Below, piece by piece: positions 1 to 10,778 of a DNA stretch of 64,000 nt (position 1 is its first letter; every line of letters begins with the position of its first letter). The DNA lies in the NCBI GenBank assembly GCA_021464245.1, contig JADCRB010000124.1, positions 248,001-312,000 on the forward strand, in the 5' to 3' direction. The position numbers and the translations under genes were made by a program. The stretch is from Carallia brachiata. Taxonomy: Eukaryota > Streptophyta > Magnoliopsida > Malpighiales > Rhizophoraceae. The notes beneath the pieces are model-generated. The model did no database searches. It saw only the letters and a program-made list of their open reading frames with translations, and was not told where the DNA came from.

Positions 1-194
1 CTAATCCACCAGCATGCATTTCCCAAACTAAAAAGTCACGGAGTGATGTACGTGGAATGCACAACTTATTAGCTCTAAATAGAAATCCATCATGCACAAA
101 AATCAACATAGTCCCTAATTGCCATCACAAACAGACTGAAATATAAGACCAAAATCAGGACAAGTAGGGTACTCATCATGCAATCTCTCAAAAC

Positions 195-578
195 CTACAA
201 CATGAGCATGCAACTCTTGAAGAACACAACTCTACTCAGAGCATCAGCAGCTTTGTTTTCTATACCAGAACAATGTTTAAGCACAAAAGAATACTCATTA
301 AGAAATTCAACCCATTTAGCATGCTTAGCATTTAATTTCTTCTGAGAATTCAAATAACGTAAAGCTTGATGGTCAGAAAACAAAACAAACTCCTTAGGAA
401 GCAAATAGTACCTCCAATGACGCAAAGATTGAACAACAGCATAAAACTCCTTATCATATGTAGAGTACCTCTGCTTCGCTTCATTGAGTTTTTCGCTGAA
501 AAAAGCGATGGGGTGTCCTTCCTGACTCAGGACTCCTCCAATGCCAACTCCCGAAGCATCACAAGCAACTTCAAACAC
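195..578 (-). pseudogene. Ty3/gypsy RNase H domain and start of integrase region
   Basis: The frame shows the gypsy RNase H signature: an initial catalytic Asp in CDASGVGIGGVLSQ, then YDKEFYAVV and SDHQALRYL, and a terminal NKAADALSRV. This is the RT-proximal RNase H of gypsy elements. Beyond it, the minus-strand sequence at 1-194 still resembles the stretch leading to the integrase zinc domain but contains at least one stop. The frame stops shortly after the DALSR box. Confidence 0.93.
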
Positions 579-746
579 CTTATTGAAGTCGGGATGACTC
601 AGAACGGGAGCTTCACTGATTTGCTTTTTAATGTCTTAAAAGCTATGGAAGCTTTACTAGACCACTGAAATTCTCCTTTTTCAAGCAATCAGTAATAGGG
701 GTCATAATGGTACTGAATCCCCTAATGAACCTCCGATAGAAGGAGG

Positions 747-1429
747 CTAAACCATGGAAGCTGCGAGTTTCAGTAAGAGACTTAGGCTCAGGCCACTCTC
801 GAATGACCGAACCTTTTCAGGATCCGCAGCTATACCACGAGCAGAAACAATAAATCCTAAGAATAACACCTCAGACTGCAAGAATGTACACTTTTTAAGG
901 TTAGCATACAGTTTAGCTTCTCTAAGAGTAAGGAAAACTAACCGCAAGTGATCTAAGTGTTCTTTCTCGGACTTACTGTAGATAAGGATGTCGTCAAAGT
1001 AGACCACTAGAAACCGATTTATGAATGGCTTCAGAACATGAGTCATAATCCTCATAAATGTACTAGGAGCATTTGATAACCCAAAAGGCATGACTAGCCA
1101 CTCATATAATCCATCATGCGTCTTAAACGCAGTCTTCCACTCATCCCCAGGCCGAATGCGTATCTGATGATAGCCACTACGAAGGTCTATTTTAGAATAC
1201 CAACTAGAACCAGCTAGCATATCCAACATATCCTCTAGCCTAGGAATGGGAAATCGGTACTTGATGGTGATCTTTTTATAGCTCGACTATCAACACACAT
1301 CCTCCATGACCCATCTTTCTTAGGGGTCAACAAAGCAGGAACAGCAAGGACTAAGGCTATGTCGTACAAACCCTTAGACAACAATTCTTCTACTTGCCTA
1401 TTTAACTCTTCACGTTCCTTTGGGTTCAT
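747..1429 (-). pseudogene. Reverse transcriptase domain, frameshifted
   Basis: Two open pieces (1235-1429 and 747-1229, minus strand) together cover most of a Ty3/gypsy RT. Visible landmarks are [20 protein letters not shown] in the first piece, then [13 protein letters not shown], the FGLSNAP motif and the catalytic YFDD box followed by ILIYSK. The C-terminal thumb segment has LGFIVS. Frame breaks fall near 1235 and again near 800, so no intact polymerase is encoded. Confidence 0.93.
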
Positions 1430-1472
1430 CCTATAGTGTGGAAGATTAGGTAACTGTGAACCAGGAACTAAG

Positions 1473-1937
1473 TCAATGGCATGTTGTATGTCTCATGGGT
1501 GGGAGCTCCTTGGGAAGGTCATCAAGCATAATATCGACAAATTCCTTGAGTAATTTATCAAAAGCAGAATGAAGAACAGCTCGAGGTGTGCTCGAATGTG
1601 GAATAACCTCTTTGGAAACAACAACTATCAAATAGTCATTACTCCCTAACTCCCTTTCAAAGGCCTTATGATCTAAAATGTGAAGACCTTTATTAACAGA
1701 AACAGGGGGAAGAGATTTGGGTTTTGGCCTTGTGTCCTTAACAGATTCGTCTACTGGTTGTTTGTCAAAACGTTTTAAAATGGCATTCAGTTGGGTGGAC
1801 AAGTTGGCAAAGTCGTTTCTTAGGCTGTTCATGTCGGACTGATATGCAGATTGTGCAGCGTGAACTTCAGCTCGAAGCTCATCTATTTCAGAAGCGGGCT
1901 TGGTAGCAGATTTAGCTGTTTCTCGGGTATTAACCAT
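1473..1937 (-). pseudogene. Gag N-terminus joined to the protease-RT linker (internal deletion)
   Basis: This 154-codon frame begins MVNTRETAKS and continues with a predicted coiled-coil stretch (about residues 17-65), as gypsy gag polyproteins do. It then passes at roughly residue 75-85 into sequence typical of the linker just before reverse transcriptase (an LLKEFVDIM...ELPPM type segment). The gag core, CCHC knuckle and protease expected between these parts are absent. The reading frame is lost near 1473-1490 by what looks like a single-base change, after which the RT continues in another frame. Confidence 0.75.
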
Positions 1938-2970
1938 ACTTTGTGAAATAATGATGCTGAGATCAACACTAATTGCAAAAAGTAATAAAAATTATAAACT
2001 ACTATGATGCACAAAATCAAAATAAAATATGACGAATGAATGATAATATCACGGGACAACAAAAGTATGGGTAATAAAGTATGAAAAGTGGACGGTATAA
2101 AATTTTCAGTGATGTGAGTAAAAGAACAGTAAATATGAGGTAGTAAAATAGAAGGTAATAAATTTTTTTTTTTTGTTTTTTTGACCTAACACAAATTTAC
2201 TGAAATATTAAACTGACCTAAAAATTAATCAAATTTTCAACAAGAGAAAAAAAGTACCTCAGCCTTTAATTTAATTATACTATCCAAGTGCAAGAATAGT
2301 GGCCGATGAGAAATTTCCGGCGGTGGTGACAGCAGATTCTGGTGATGGTGGAACAACTCCAGCGGACGGTAGTAGACTCCGGCGACGTCAGAAAGCTCCG
2401 GGGAGGGCTGGGAAGTGCCGTGGAAGGTCCGGCGGTGAGCAGGTGAGGCACCAGCGGCGTCAACAAGGCCTGGAAGCGGACGGACGGTGGTCGACAACAG
2501 TGGGGCTCAGGGGAAGAACGACGAACGGTGTCGTACTGGACTCCGATCAGCGTGATAACGACGGAAACAGGAAAAGAGGACGTCGGAGAACCTTTTCTAA
2601 CCAGGTTCGAGCGTCGACGGCTACGGGAAAGGCGGCGATTGAGCGGCGGCGCAAGAGGAAGGCAGTGAGTTTCGAACGCCGTTCAGGAAAATCCCGGTGG
2701 GCTAACGGCGCGTGGTTACCGGGGGTGGACAGATCGGGCGACGGGGAACCTGGGGAGGTGAGTTTCGGCTGTTGCCAGTGACAGGCGGCGGCGCGTACGG
2801 CGGCGGTCGGCGGTGAGCCGGCGAGGACAGACAGAAGCTGCTTTTTGTGATCTTTGTATGATTTTTGTAATGGTTTTCTGTGATTTTCAATGTTAGAGAC
2901 GATGGAAAACAAGTTTAGGAACGTATTTGGTGTGTGATTTAGTATCGAAACGGGGTTGGATCGAGGTTTT
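1938..2970 (-). other. Untranslated leader of the gypsy element, GC-rich core
   Basis: About 1 kb separates the primer site from the gag start. Roughly 2300-2830 is strikingly GC-rich (repeated CGGCGG/CCGG-type words) against AT-rich flanks. Open frames of up to 160 codons exist on both strands here, but they are Arg/Gly/Ser-rich or Pro/Ser-rich without recognisable domains, so I do not call a protein. It may be a leader that picked up host DNA. Confidence 0.5.
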
Positions 2971-2982
2971 GCTCTGATACCA
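2971..2982 (-). other. Primer binding site, initiator tRNA-Met type
   Basis: The minus-strand sequence TGGTATCAGAGC lies three bases inside the LTR. This is the usual plant LTR-retrotransposon primer site, complementary to the 3' end of initiator tRNA-Met. It fixes the orientation of the element and the inner LTR boundary. Confidence 0.85.
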
Positions 2983-2985
2983 AAC

Positions 2986-3358
2986 TGATATAGGACGAAT
3001 AGGAAGAACAACCTAAGTCAGGAATCCACCCGACAACTAATCACTCGGGAATCCACCCGAAAAGAAACGAGAATCCACTCGAGAGAAAATTGTCTGTAAT
3101 TAATATTCAATTGCATAAAGTTTGCAAAATAATAAAGGTTCAAGCTCTATTTATAGAGCTCAACAGATAAATCCTAAATAGAAACAAATAACTGCTAACA
3201 GATAATTATGAAAATAATCGATAAATAAACACGTACTTAACACGTCCTAAATAAGATAAAATTCAATAACTGAATAACAAATCCTATCCTACGTGGACCG
3301 AAACTTTCGAAATTTTTTCCGGGGGAAGAAATCCCTACCAGTAACTGCAACTGCATCA
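2986..3358 (-). repeat. 5' LTR of the gypsy element
   Basis: On the plus strand the block starts TGATATAGG and ends CTGCATCA, giving matching TGAT/ATCA termini. It directly abuts the primer binding site with a 3-base spacer. A minus-strand TATA box (CTATAAATAG, 3147-3156) sits inside it. Near the transcript-proximal end there are three copies of a GGAATCCACCCGA-like motif at 3021-3036, 3048-3060 and 3071-3082. The outer boundary at 3358 is inferred from the terminal inverted bases only, because the partner LTR is not in the window. Confidence 0.72.
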
Positions 3359-3833
3359 CTTATTTTTTTCTTTTTCTTTTTTTTTTTTGGCTTATTCCAT
3401 GTGGGTCAAATGCGATTTTTAAGGGTGGACCAATTTCCATCTAAAAATCTATTTGAACACAATAGAAACAAAAGATATAGGATTAAAATGATAAAATAAA
3501 AAAGGTATATTTGGGTCTTAAAATTATGAAAACATTAAAATATTTATATTTAGGACTTAAAATTTGCTTCTTTTTTTTTTTTTTTTTTAAGATATATGTT
3601 TTAACGCCGTTTTATTTTGCTTCCGGTTTCGTTTTGCTGTTCATTGTCGTTTCGCTTGAGCCATTAGATAGCAGGTGGTGGTGGGTGAGTGCTGGGCGGT
3701 GGTAAAGGAGTGACAGATCTGCGTTTCGTTTTCTCCGGTTCAAATCCGGTTTTGGAAATCTTGATTCACCTCCAATCCTAATTCATTCCCTGTTTGGTTT
3801 TCATTGACTTCTCTCGAGAGATCAGAAACCCCG
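3359..3833. other. Intergenic region and 5' UTR upstream of HLB1
   Basis: AT-rich, with poly-T tracts near 3370-3390 and 3570-3590. The 120 bp before 3834 has the base composition of a plant 5' leader. No other feature is visible. Confidence 0.4.
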
Positions 3834-6800
3834 ATGTCTCCGAGCTCCGAAGCTTCCGAATTGCAAAATGGAACGGAACCTGAACCTGAACCAGAAGCTG
3901 TATCAGCGACACCACCACAGGCAGAACCGCAACAGGTACCAGAACCAGAACCAGAACCACAGCGAGCAACGCCTTCTTCAGGCGATGAAGATCGCCGGGT
4001 GGATGAGGGGCCTACAAAAGAGAAAGTGGCGATCCAGTCAAACGGAGCGGAGGAGTTTCAATCCGACGATCAAAATGCGCCCCCCAAAGACCAAGGGAAC
4101 CGGACTTTCACGATGAGAGAATTGCTTAGTGAGTTGAAGAGCGAGGAAGGAGACGATGCTGGCACTCCTTACAGGTTTACTTCAAATATTCCAATAATTT
4201 TCACGCTTTGTCTTCCAATTCAATTCCGTTAAATTATTACTTGAACAATGTTTCGTTGTTATGATTCGAATGCGGTCTACAGTGGTATAGAAAATTGCTA
4301 CTTTTCCTATGCGAATCTCTGTATCTTCCAATAGATCTGTGAATTTGAGTCGAATATCGACTTCTTTCTTATTATTATTATTATTATTTTTTGTTCTTCC
4401 ATTTTTTTATCCGTTAACATGCAAATCTTCGACAAACTTTTTGGTAATTATTCATTTTTAGGCTTTTGTAGTGGCCGACAAGTGTAGAGTCTGTAGACAT
4501 TAGGCCAGAAATCTTCATCATAATCACCATCACTTGGATTCACGTTACTATCTGACATTATTATATTTGAACCAGCATGCCTCTTGACCGCGTGCTTCGT
4601 CATTAATTCCGTATCAGAGTTGGCTAAATGAATATAATAGTAGTGAGCTTTTACGGGAGGACCATGATGAATCCGTCTTGCTCTTTTGACAGTTAGGCTT
4701 GGCAGTAACTAATGGTTGATTTTGTGTCTCGGAGATCGATTAAGTTTGATGTAAAGTGTTACCTTTTCCATGTTCCCTGCCATGACAAAACTTTACATTC
4801 TTGTTATGTGAATTCTTGATAGCCTGTGTTTCTTTGCTCTTTTTTTGGTATATACTCTTTTTTTTTTTGGAGCAAATGCCTTACATTTTCTGTTAATGAT
4901 TTTGAACTATTTCAGTCAAGATAGTGCACAAGTAGAGCACAATAATGCAGCTATGGAATTGATCAGTAGTGTCACTGGTGTTGATGAAGAGGGTCGATCA
5001 CGCCAACGAATTCTTACATTTGCTGCCAAGAGGTACTGTTTTACATTTTCTATGGTTCCTACTTCATACTGACATTTGGCCAGAATTTTCTCTGCATTTT
5101 GCTGTTTCCATTTTGGTTTCTTCGCACCTCCAAAGTAGTCGTTCAAGTTACTTGTAATTGCAATATGTTGAAAAGCAATAAAATGAAAATCAAGCCTACT
5201 TTACTGCAATTTAACCACTTGACTTAGCCTGACAATATAAAAGATCAGTACTGAGCTATATGGGTAGAATGTTTGCTCACTCCTGAAAGTTAAATGTACA
5301 CAGTTGGACTTTGTTGTAAGTGAGAATGGAAAGTGATCGATTGTGAGTGGTACCATGCCGGAACACCTTTTGAGATTTTAAGCTGTCTGGATTTCTCTCC
5401 AACAAAATTCTAAATACTGCTCAATTTTATAGGTATGCTAGCGCGATAGAGAGAAACCCTGAAGACTATGATGCATTGTACAATTGGGCATTGGTTCTTC
5501 AGGTATGAAATATTCAATCTTTTTGTTCTACAAAGCTAAGATTAATTTAAATGTGGTCTATCCTCACGTGCAACAGTTTGTTTTAAAAGTGTTTTATTTA
5601 ATCATTTTCCAATTGTTCCCATATCTTCTAAGAGGTTAAAAACTATATATGTTTTGATGGCAGGAAAGTGCAGACAATGTGAGCCCGGATTCTACTTCAC
5701 CTTCTAAAGATGCTTTGCTTGAGGAGGCTTGTAAGAAATATGATGAGGCTACTCGTCTTTGCCCTACTCTTCATGATGTATGTATGCATATTTGTGGTAA
5801 ATTATGTCTGATGGAGTGTTGCCAACCAATCGTGAGCGCTATTAACTACCAAGAAACATATAATTTATGCGTGATGATTGCTTTGATAGGCCTTCTACAA
5901 CTGGGCAATTGCAATTTCTGATCGGGCAAAAATGCGTGGCCGTACAAAGGAAGCAGAAGAACTATGGAAACAGGTTGAATATATTATTTTAGTAATTTAT
6001 TTGTGACCGAATATGTAGTCACTTTTTCAGGTTGTGACCTAAGTGAATTCCTGGGGCTGGCTTATACCTATTATTATAGTTCATAAATGCCCAGTACTCC
6101 CACACAAAAATGTACTGTTACAGAAGTGAATTGTATGGCAATCTGATCTTGCAGGCAACAAAAAACTATGAAAAAGCTGTCCAACTTAACTGGAACAGTC
6201 CTCAGGTGTGTCAGTTTAAATTCTTGGTTATCAATTTCTTATGAATCCTTTATTAGATCTAATTCCACTTAAAACTTAATGCAGGCACTTAATAACTGGG
6301 GGCTTGCTCTGCAGGTGTTGTGTTCAAACTTTATTTTCTCCTTATTCCAATTTTGCTCTTGCTTTTCTTTTTCAGTAATCATTGACCAAGGTCTTTTCCT
6401 TTAATCTTTAGTTACGTTGTGATCCAACTTTCACAGAGCTTCTGTGTCTGTGAACGTCTAAATTTAATGTTTTTTACATGATTTTGTTGGACCGTATAGT
6501 TCTATGCTGTGTTCTCTTTTGAAATTTAGGAACTCAGCTCAATTGTTCCAGCTCGAGAAAAGCAAACAATTGTGAAAACTGCCATTAGTAAGGTACAATA
6601 GTCATCTAGAGACATAAAAGTATTTGTCTAACTACGTAAGAAGCCACAAAATAGTTCAGCATCTAATAAGTTGTTATGCAGTTTCGTGCAGCAATACAGT
6701 TACAATTTGATTTCCATCGAGCCATTTACAACCTAGGAACTGTTTTGGTCAGTTTCTTCTTTTCCATCTGTATTTGAATATTATGATACTCTGTTGACAC

Positions 6801-8918
6801 TACAATGTTGCTGTTCTTGCCTTTTTCAAAGACAAATCTACTGCCATGCAAAGCATCATGATTCTTAATTGCAGTATGGGTTAGCAGAAGACACCTTAAG
6901 AACCGGTGGGGCAGCCAATCCTAAAGATGTTTCTCCAAATGAGTTGTATAGTCAGTCTGCTATTTACATTGCAGCCGCCCATGCTTTGAAACCAAATTAC
7001 TCAGTGAGTATTTCAAATTTTCATGTCTAAGTCAATTTGTCATACAGTTGGATTAAAGCCACGTGCTTTGAATAGATTTACTTTTCTGATTTCCTTTTGC
7101 AAATTGATGATGTAATTTGTCACTGCTTTCAACTTTGATTGTCATCAATATATCTCTGAATGCATGGCTATAAGATTATATTTCAAATAAGTAAGCTAAA
7201 TAATTAATTCACATTTACATGCAGGTATACAGCAGTGCCTTAAGGCTGGTTCGTTCCATGGTCAGTTTTGCACTTCTTTTTACCAATAAGTTGGCTTCTT
7301 CCATTATGAAATTTTTTGTTGTTTTAGGAATCACTGGTTGTTCATGGCTTCTATCTGGCTATGGGATTAATCCTTAGGTCTTATTTTTTAATTTTGTGGT
7401 TACTTTGATTGGAACTTTTGATTTTAGGGTCTGAAACATGGCATGTATCCTACGCAAAATTCCTTTTTAGTTTTGTTTTGCATAAAAACCTTGAATTTTC
7501 TAGTGTAAGTTTTGCTTATTGTTGATCAATTTTATTCTTCACCCTAAATAGCTCTTTCTTAAATGGTCTGTGGCAGAGAACTAAACCGGACTGACAATTT
7601 CTCTTGCTTAAATATGGTTCTTTTAGCATATGTAGTGAATGACTTGTACCTTCGTACATGCTTGATTGTACCATTTCGTTGGGTATGGAATATCTTATAT
7701 GACCCAATGTTTGGCAGTTGCCATTACCATATCTTAAAGTCGGATATCTCACTGCACCACCAGCGGGGGAGCCAATTGCACCTCATAGTGATTGGAAGAG
7801 ATCTCAATTTGTTCTGAATCATGAAGGCCTTCAACAGGTAGAATTTGATTTCTCAGTTTGTGCACGGACATAAAAGATGCATCAAAGTTATCCCTCCCTC
7901 CCCCACCACACCCCCCCCCTGCCCCCCCGGGGCGGGCGCTTTAAACCTATTTAAAAAGAAAATCGTGGTTTCATTTCTTTAAAACATAAATTCTGCATTT
8001 TAGTCTCTTGGGAGGAGACAATAAAGCGTCATTTCTTATCTTGGAAATTAGAAGAAAGTTTGAAGGGTGAACCTTGGTTTAGGTTAAGGTTATTCCATGG
8101 TGACGAGGAGGTCACAGGTTTGAAAAAATAGGGGTAAGTTTGCACATATCTAACCCTTCCATAATGTGGAAGCCTCATTCTCGTATAATGATCAAGTCCG
8201 TAACATTGTTGCCATTTCTCAAAAAATTGGTGGCGTGAGATTGATCTAAAGATGGAAGAGAAAGGAGTCATTAATTCATGGCAGCTTCTTAGTATTGTAA
8301 TTTTCTCAGACAGTGAAATCATTAACAATCATACATGTGGGTATGAAATTTAGTTGGAAATTTCTTTTCATTGAAACTAATATTTCTTTCCAACTCTTCC
8401 CTTCTTTTGATCCTTTCTTTTGATTGTTTGAAATTTCTTGAGCAGGCTAGTATATCAGAGCAAAAACAAGTGCCTCAGAGTCTTTCAAGTAGACCTGGAG
8501 ATATGATGAACAGTGAAAAGAGACTTATCAAAGTTGATGTTCCAGATATTGTATCTGTATCGGCATGTGCTGATCTAACGCTGCCACCTGGTGCCGGCCT
8601 CTGCATTGATACAATTCATGGACCCATTTTCTTGGTGAGCAGCAATTTTCAAGATTTCTGGAAGTTTAGGAAGTCAAGCTTGGATTTGCAATCTCTTTTG
8701 ATGCGCTTCAGCATTTGTACTGTTTATGGGTGTTTCATCCAATGCATATTGGAGGTGTGTTTTTTATTTTTCAAAAAAGACCGTTTATAATATTCTCATT
8801 CATACAGGTGGCTGACTCATGGGAATCTTTAGATGGATGGCTTGATGCAATCCGTCTGGTTTACACCATCTATGCACGAGGGAAGAGTGAAGTCCTAGCT
8901 GGTATTATAACAGGCTGA
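3834..8918 (+). CDS. HLB1: TPR protein HLB1 (HYPERSENSITIVE TO LATRUNCULIN B 1 type), 14 exons
   Basis: Exons read as 3834-4174, 4916-5032, 5433-5502, 5664-5777, 5890-5973, 6155-6205, 6285-6314, 6530-6592, 6682-6747, 6875-7003, 7225-7260, 7718-7837, 8446-8634 and 8808-8918. All introns are GT-AG and the phases join without a break, giving about 506 residues. The N-terminus is acidic and low-complexity with EPEPEPE repeats. The centre has tetratricopeptide-type helices with repeated [30 protein letters not shown] and [10 protein letters not shown] motifs. The C-terminus ends in a conserved [13 protein letters not shown] block. The Arabidopsis relative is, from memory, a trans-Golgi/early endosome protein linked to actin-dependent trafficking. 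ATG 3834 was chosen because the frame upstream has only a TTG. Introns are all under 760 bp; the 11th and 12th are the longest and the 12th carries a SINE-like relic. Confidence 0.9.
8041..8205 (+). mobile_element. SINE-like relic in HLB1 intron 12
   Basis: The stretch has GAGGTCACAGGTTTGA, a decayed pol III B box (GGTTCGA type). It is followed by GGGGTAAGTTTGCACATATC, then ACCCTTCC and GGAAGCCTC. That order matches the body of a common plant tRNA-derived SINE group, which has GGGTAAG...GCGTACA...GACCCTTCC...GGGAGC. Similarity is judged by eye and the copy is degraded; no clear target duplication was found. Confidence 0.5.
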
Positions 8919-9946
8919 TTGTGATTATTTATATGAGGCCCATGAAATGCAGGGCTTGTATAAGATATATTAGTTGATGCATTGAATTCTCTCATATGAA
9001 TTATGGTTCAATATATTGTAGATTTTTTGAGGAAGCAGAAAGTTCGCAAATTTTTCTTTGCGATGTCAGTGGTGTACATTTCTTTTGTATGAAAAGGCTT
9101 ATGAGAAGATAATTTGAAATTGAGATAATTTTGAGAGAGGATTGAACTCTATAGAAGATACATATATTGGGTGATTAAATGTATTTTTTCCTCTTTCCTT
9201 TCTTCGTTTTGAAGTGGGATGTCATTGTGTATTCTCTTTTGGCCATCCTCTTTTCCAACGTCTAAATTATGAATGCTTCGTTGGTTAAGGATGAAGTTGA
9301 GCCGATACTTACGATAGGTGAAGGAAAAGGAAGTTTGATCGAGGATTGGAGAGGAGAGGCTCTTAGAAGTGGTGGAAACATAAGTCAAGCCATGGTTTAA
9401 GGTAAAAGAAAGTAAATCCCTTGATCCTTATCCCACAGTTCAAGATGTAAAGAAACCATAGGAATGGCCATAACCATAGCAACAGCAGTTAATCACAAAT
9501 TTAATTGAGGCTGGTTTCTAGGACTAATTGTTCATGATCATAAAGAACCTAACAGATGATAGGCTTGGCAGCAATCACTAGAAGAATGCCGCATCAGTCT
9601 TGCATTTTAGGTGCAGCCGAGTTGAATTTTTGAAGAAAAAAAATGTTTTGAAGGATTTTTTTTTTAATGTTTTAGTGTATATTATGAGGTATTTAGACTT
9701 TAAATTTTATAGTAATATTTATCTAATTTTAAATTTTAATTTTACAGTTTGTTATTTCATATATTTTTTTAATATAATTATACTAAAAATATAGAAGGTT
9801 ACATCTTTTTGTTGTATCAAAACAATACATTTGGAGTAAAACCTCCACCCGAAATCCTATAGGCCCACCGGCCGTGCTGTGACCATCCTTTCTAGAAAAT
9901 TACATTCCGGTCTATGAAGTCATGTCGTGCCGGTGGTGTGACCATT
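8919..9946. other. HLB1 3' region and intergenic DNA
   Basis: The 3' UTR of HLB1 probably extends some 150-250 bp past the stop. The rest is AT-rich with no convincing coding sequence. Confidence 0.35.
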
Positions 9947-9957
9947 CTCGCTAGAAT

Positions 9958-10194
9958 TGTTTTATTTTTTTTGGTCAAGATGGAAGAATAAAGCCAGTAC
10001 ATAGTACAATCAGATGTCCGCTCCTCTCGACCAGCTAACGCGGGCCACATCTTGCTCTAGAATATTCACCATCTTAGAAGGTGGTTGTGAAAAGATGTGA
10101 AAGCCCCAATCTAACGTGAGTGGCCAATTTGCTAAAAAATCGGCTGCCCTGTTTCTTTCCCGAAATACGTGCACCGTGCGAACCTCCCACTGCC
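9958..10194 (-). mobile_element. 5'-truncated LINE tail with RNase H remnant
   Basis: On the minus strand a frame from about 10185 to the stop at 10010-10012 reads like the C-terminus of the RNase H domain of plant LINEs, with a VFRERNRAADFLAN core and a terminal EQDVARVSW segment. Past the stop the minus strand runs into an A-rich tail (poly-T at 9961-9972 on plus). The block is bracketed by near-identical 11-mers CTCGCTAGAAT (9947-9957) and CTCACTAGAAT (10195-10205), as expected of a LINE target-site duplication. Confidence 0.78.
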
Positions 10195-10206
10195 CTCACT
10201 AGAATA

Positions 10207-10778
10207 TACGCTCTGGTCGATGGAGTCATGTCGCGGGCACCGCAAGCCCAAAAGGAATTTTTTGATTGAGGGGGGCGGCCATCTAGAACCTCACGGGCTG
10301 AAAGCAACACCCAAAGGGACTTTTGCCACCACGCGCGGCTCAGTTCACCCCCCCATGAATTAAAAATTCAATGGCGGCTTGTTTTGGCCATTTGTGCATC
10401 GTTCGTTCATTAAATAGACTTTCTGCTGGCTACTGCCCACGGATTCAAAATCCGACGGTCGACATTAAATAACTGGGGCCCACATTATGCTTGGTACGGT
10501 CGCATTATTGCGATGGCTTTCAAAATCCAAATCGGATTGCTCCAGTATTTAAGTTCCATCACAGGACAGTACTCTGCCCTCCTTAACAAGGCAAGAATCC
10601 TGCGATTGCGGACGTATGTATATGCATGTATAATATATAAGAGTTATTATACATATATATATATAACAACCAGTAATTTACTCAGTAGCTAGTCAATTCA
10701 ACTCAACTCAACTCAACAGGAAATTGTTAATTAGAAGCCGAAGAAGCAGAAGAGAAGCGAATCAGCGACCGATCGATT
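10207..10778. promoter_or_regulatory. Promoter and 5' UTR of the 10779 gene
   Basis: A TATATATATAT-rich stretch lies at about 10646-10668, roughly 110-130 bp before the start codon. After it comes a short ACTCA/TCAAC repeat at about 10695-10722, typical of a plant 5' leader. Between 10207 and 10600 nothing is recognised except residual similarity to the 9850-9950 flank (TCTATGAAGTCATGTCG versus TCGATGGAGTCATGTCG). Confidence 0.4.

Larger units (their letters stand above)
1..3358 (-). mobile_element. Degraded Ty3/gypsy LTR retrotransposon, left end outside window
   Basis: Read on the minus strand, the order is 5' LTR (2986-3358), tRNA-Met type primer site (2971-2982), a long GC-rich leader, a gag N-terminal remnant, reverse transcriptase, RNase H and the start of the integrase region at the window edge. 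That is the Ty3/gypsy pol order (RT-RNaseH-INT). The coding part is broken by several frameshifts, and the gag core, zinc knuckle and protease are missing, so this copy cannot be autonomous. The 3' LTR and the target duplication lie outside the window. Identification of the superfamily is secure; the lineage within it is not determined. Confidence 0.93.

Noticed and set aside
2299..2781. 160-codon plus-strand frame in the gypsy leader
   Set aside because: Arg/Gly-rich with no domain, antisense to the element and explained by high GC content.
7563..7817. 84-codon plus-strand frame around HLB1 exon 12
   Set aside because: Different frame from the spliced exon and includes intron sequence.
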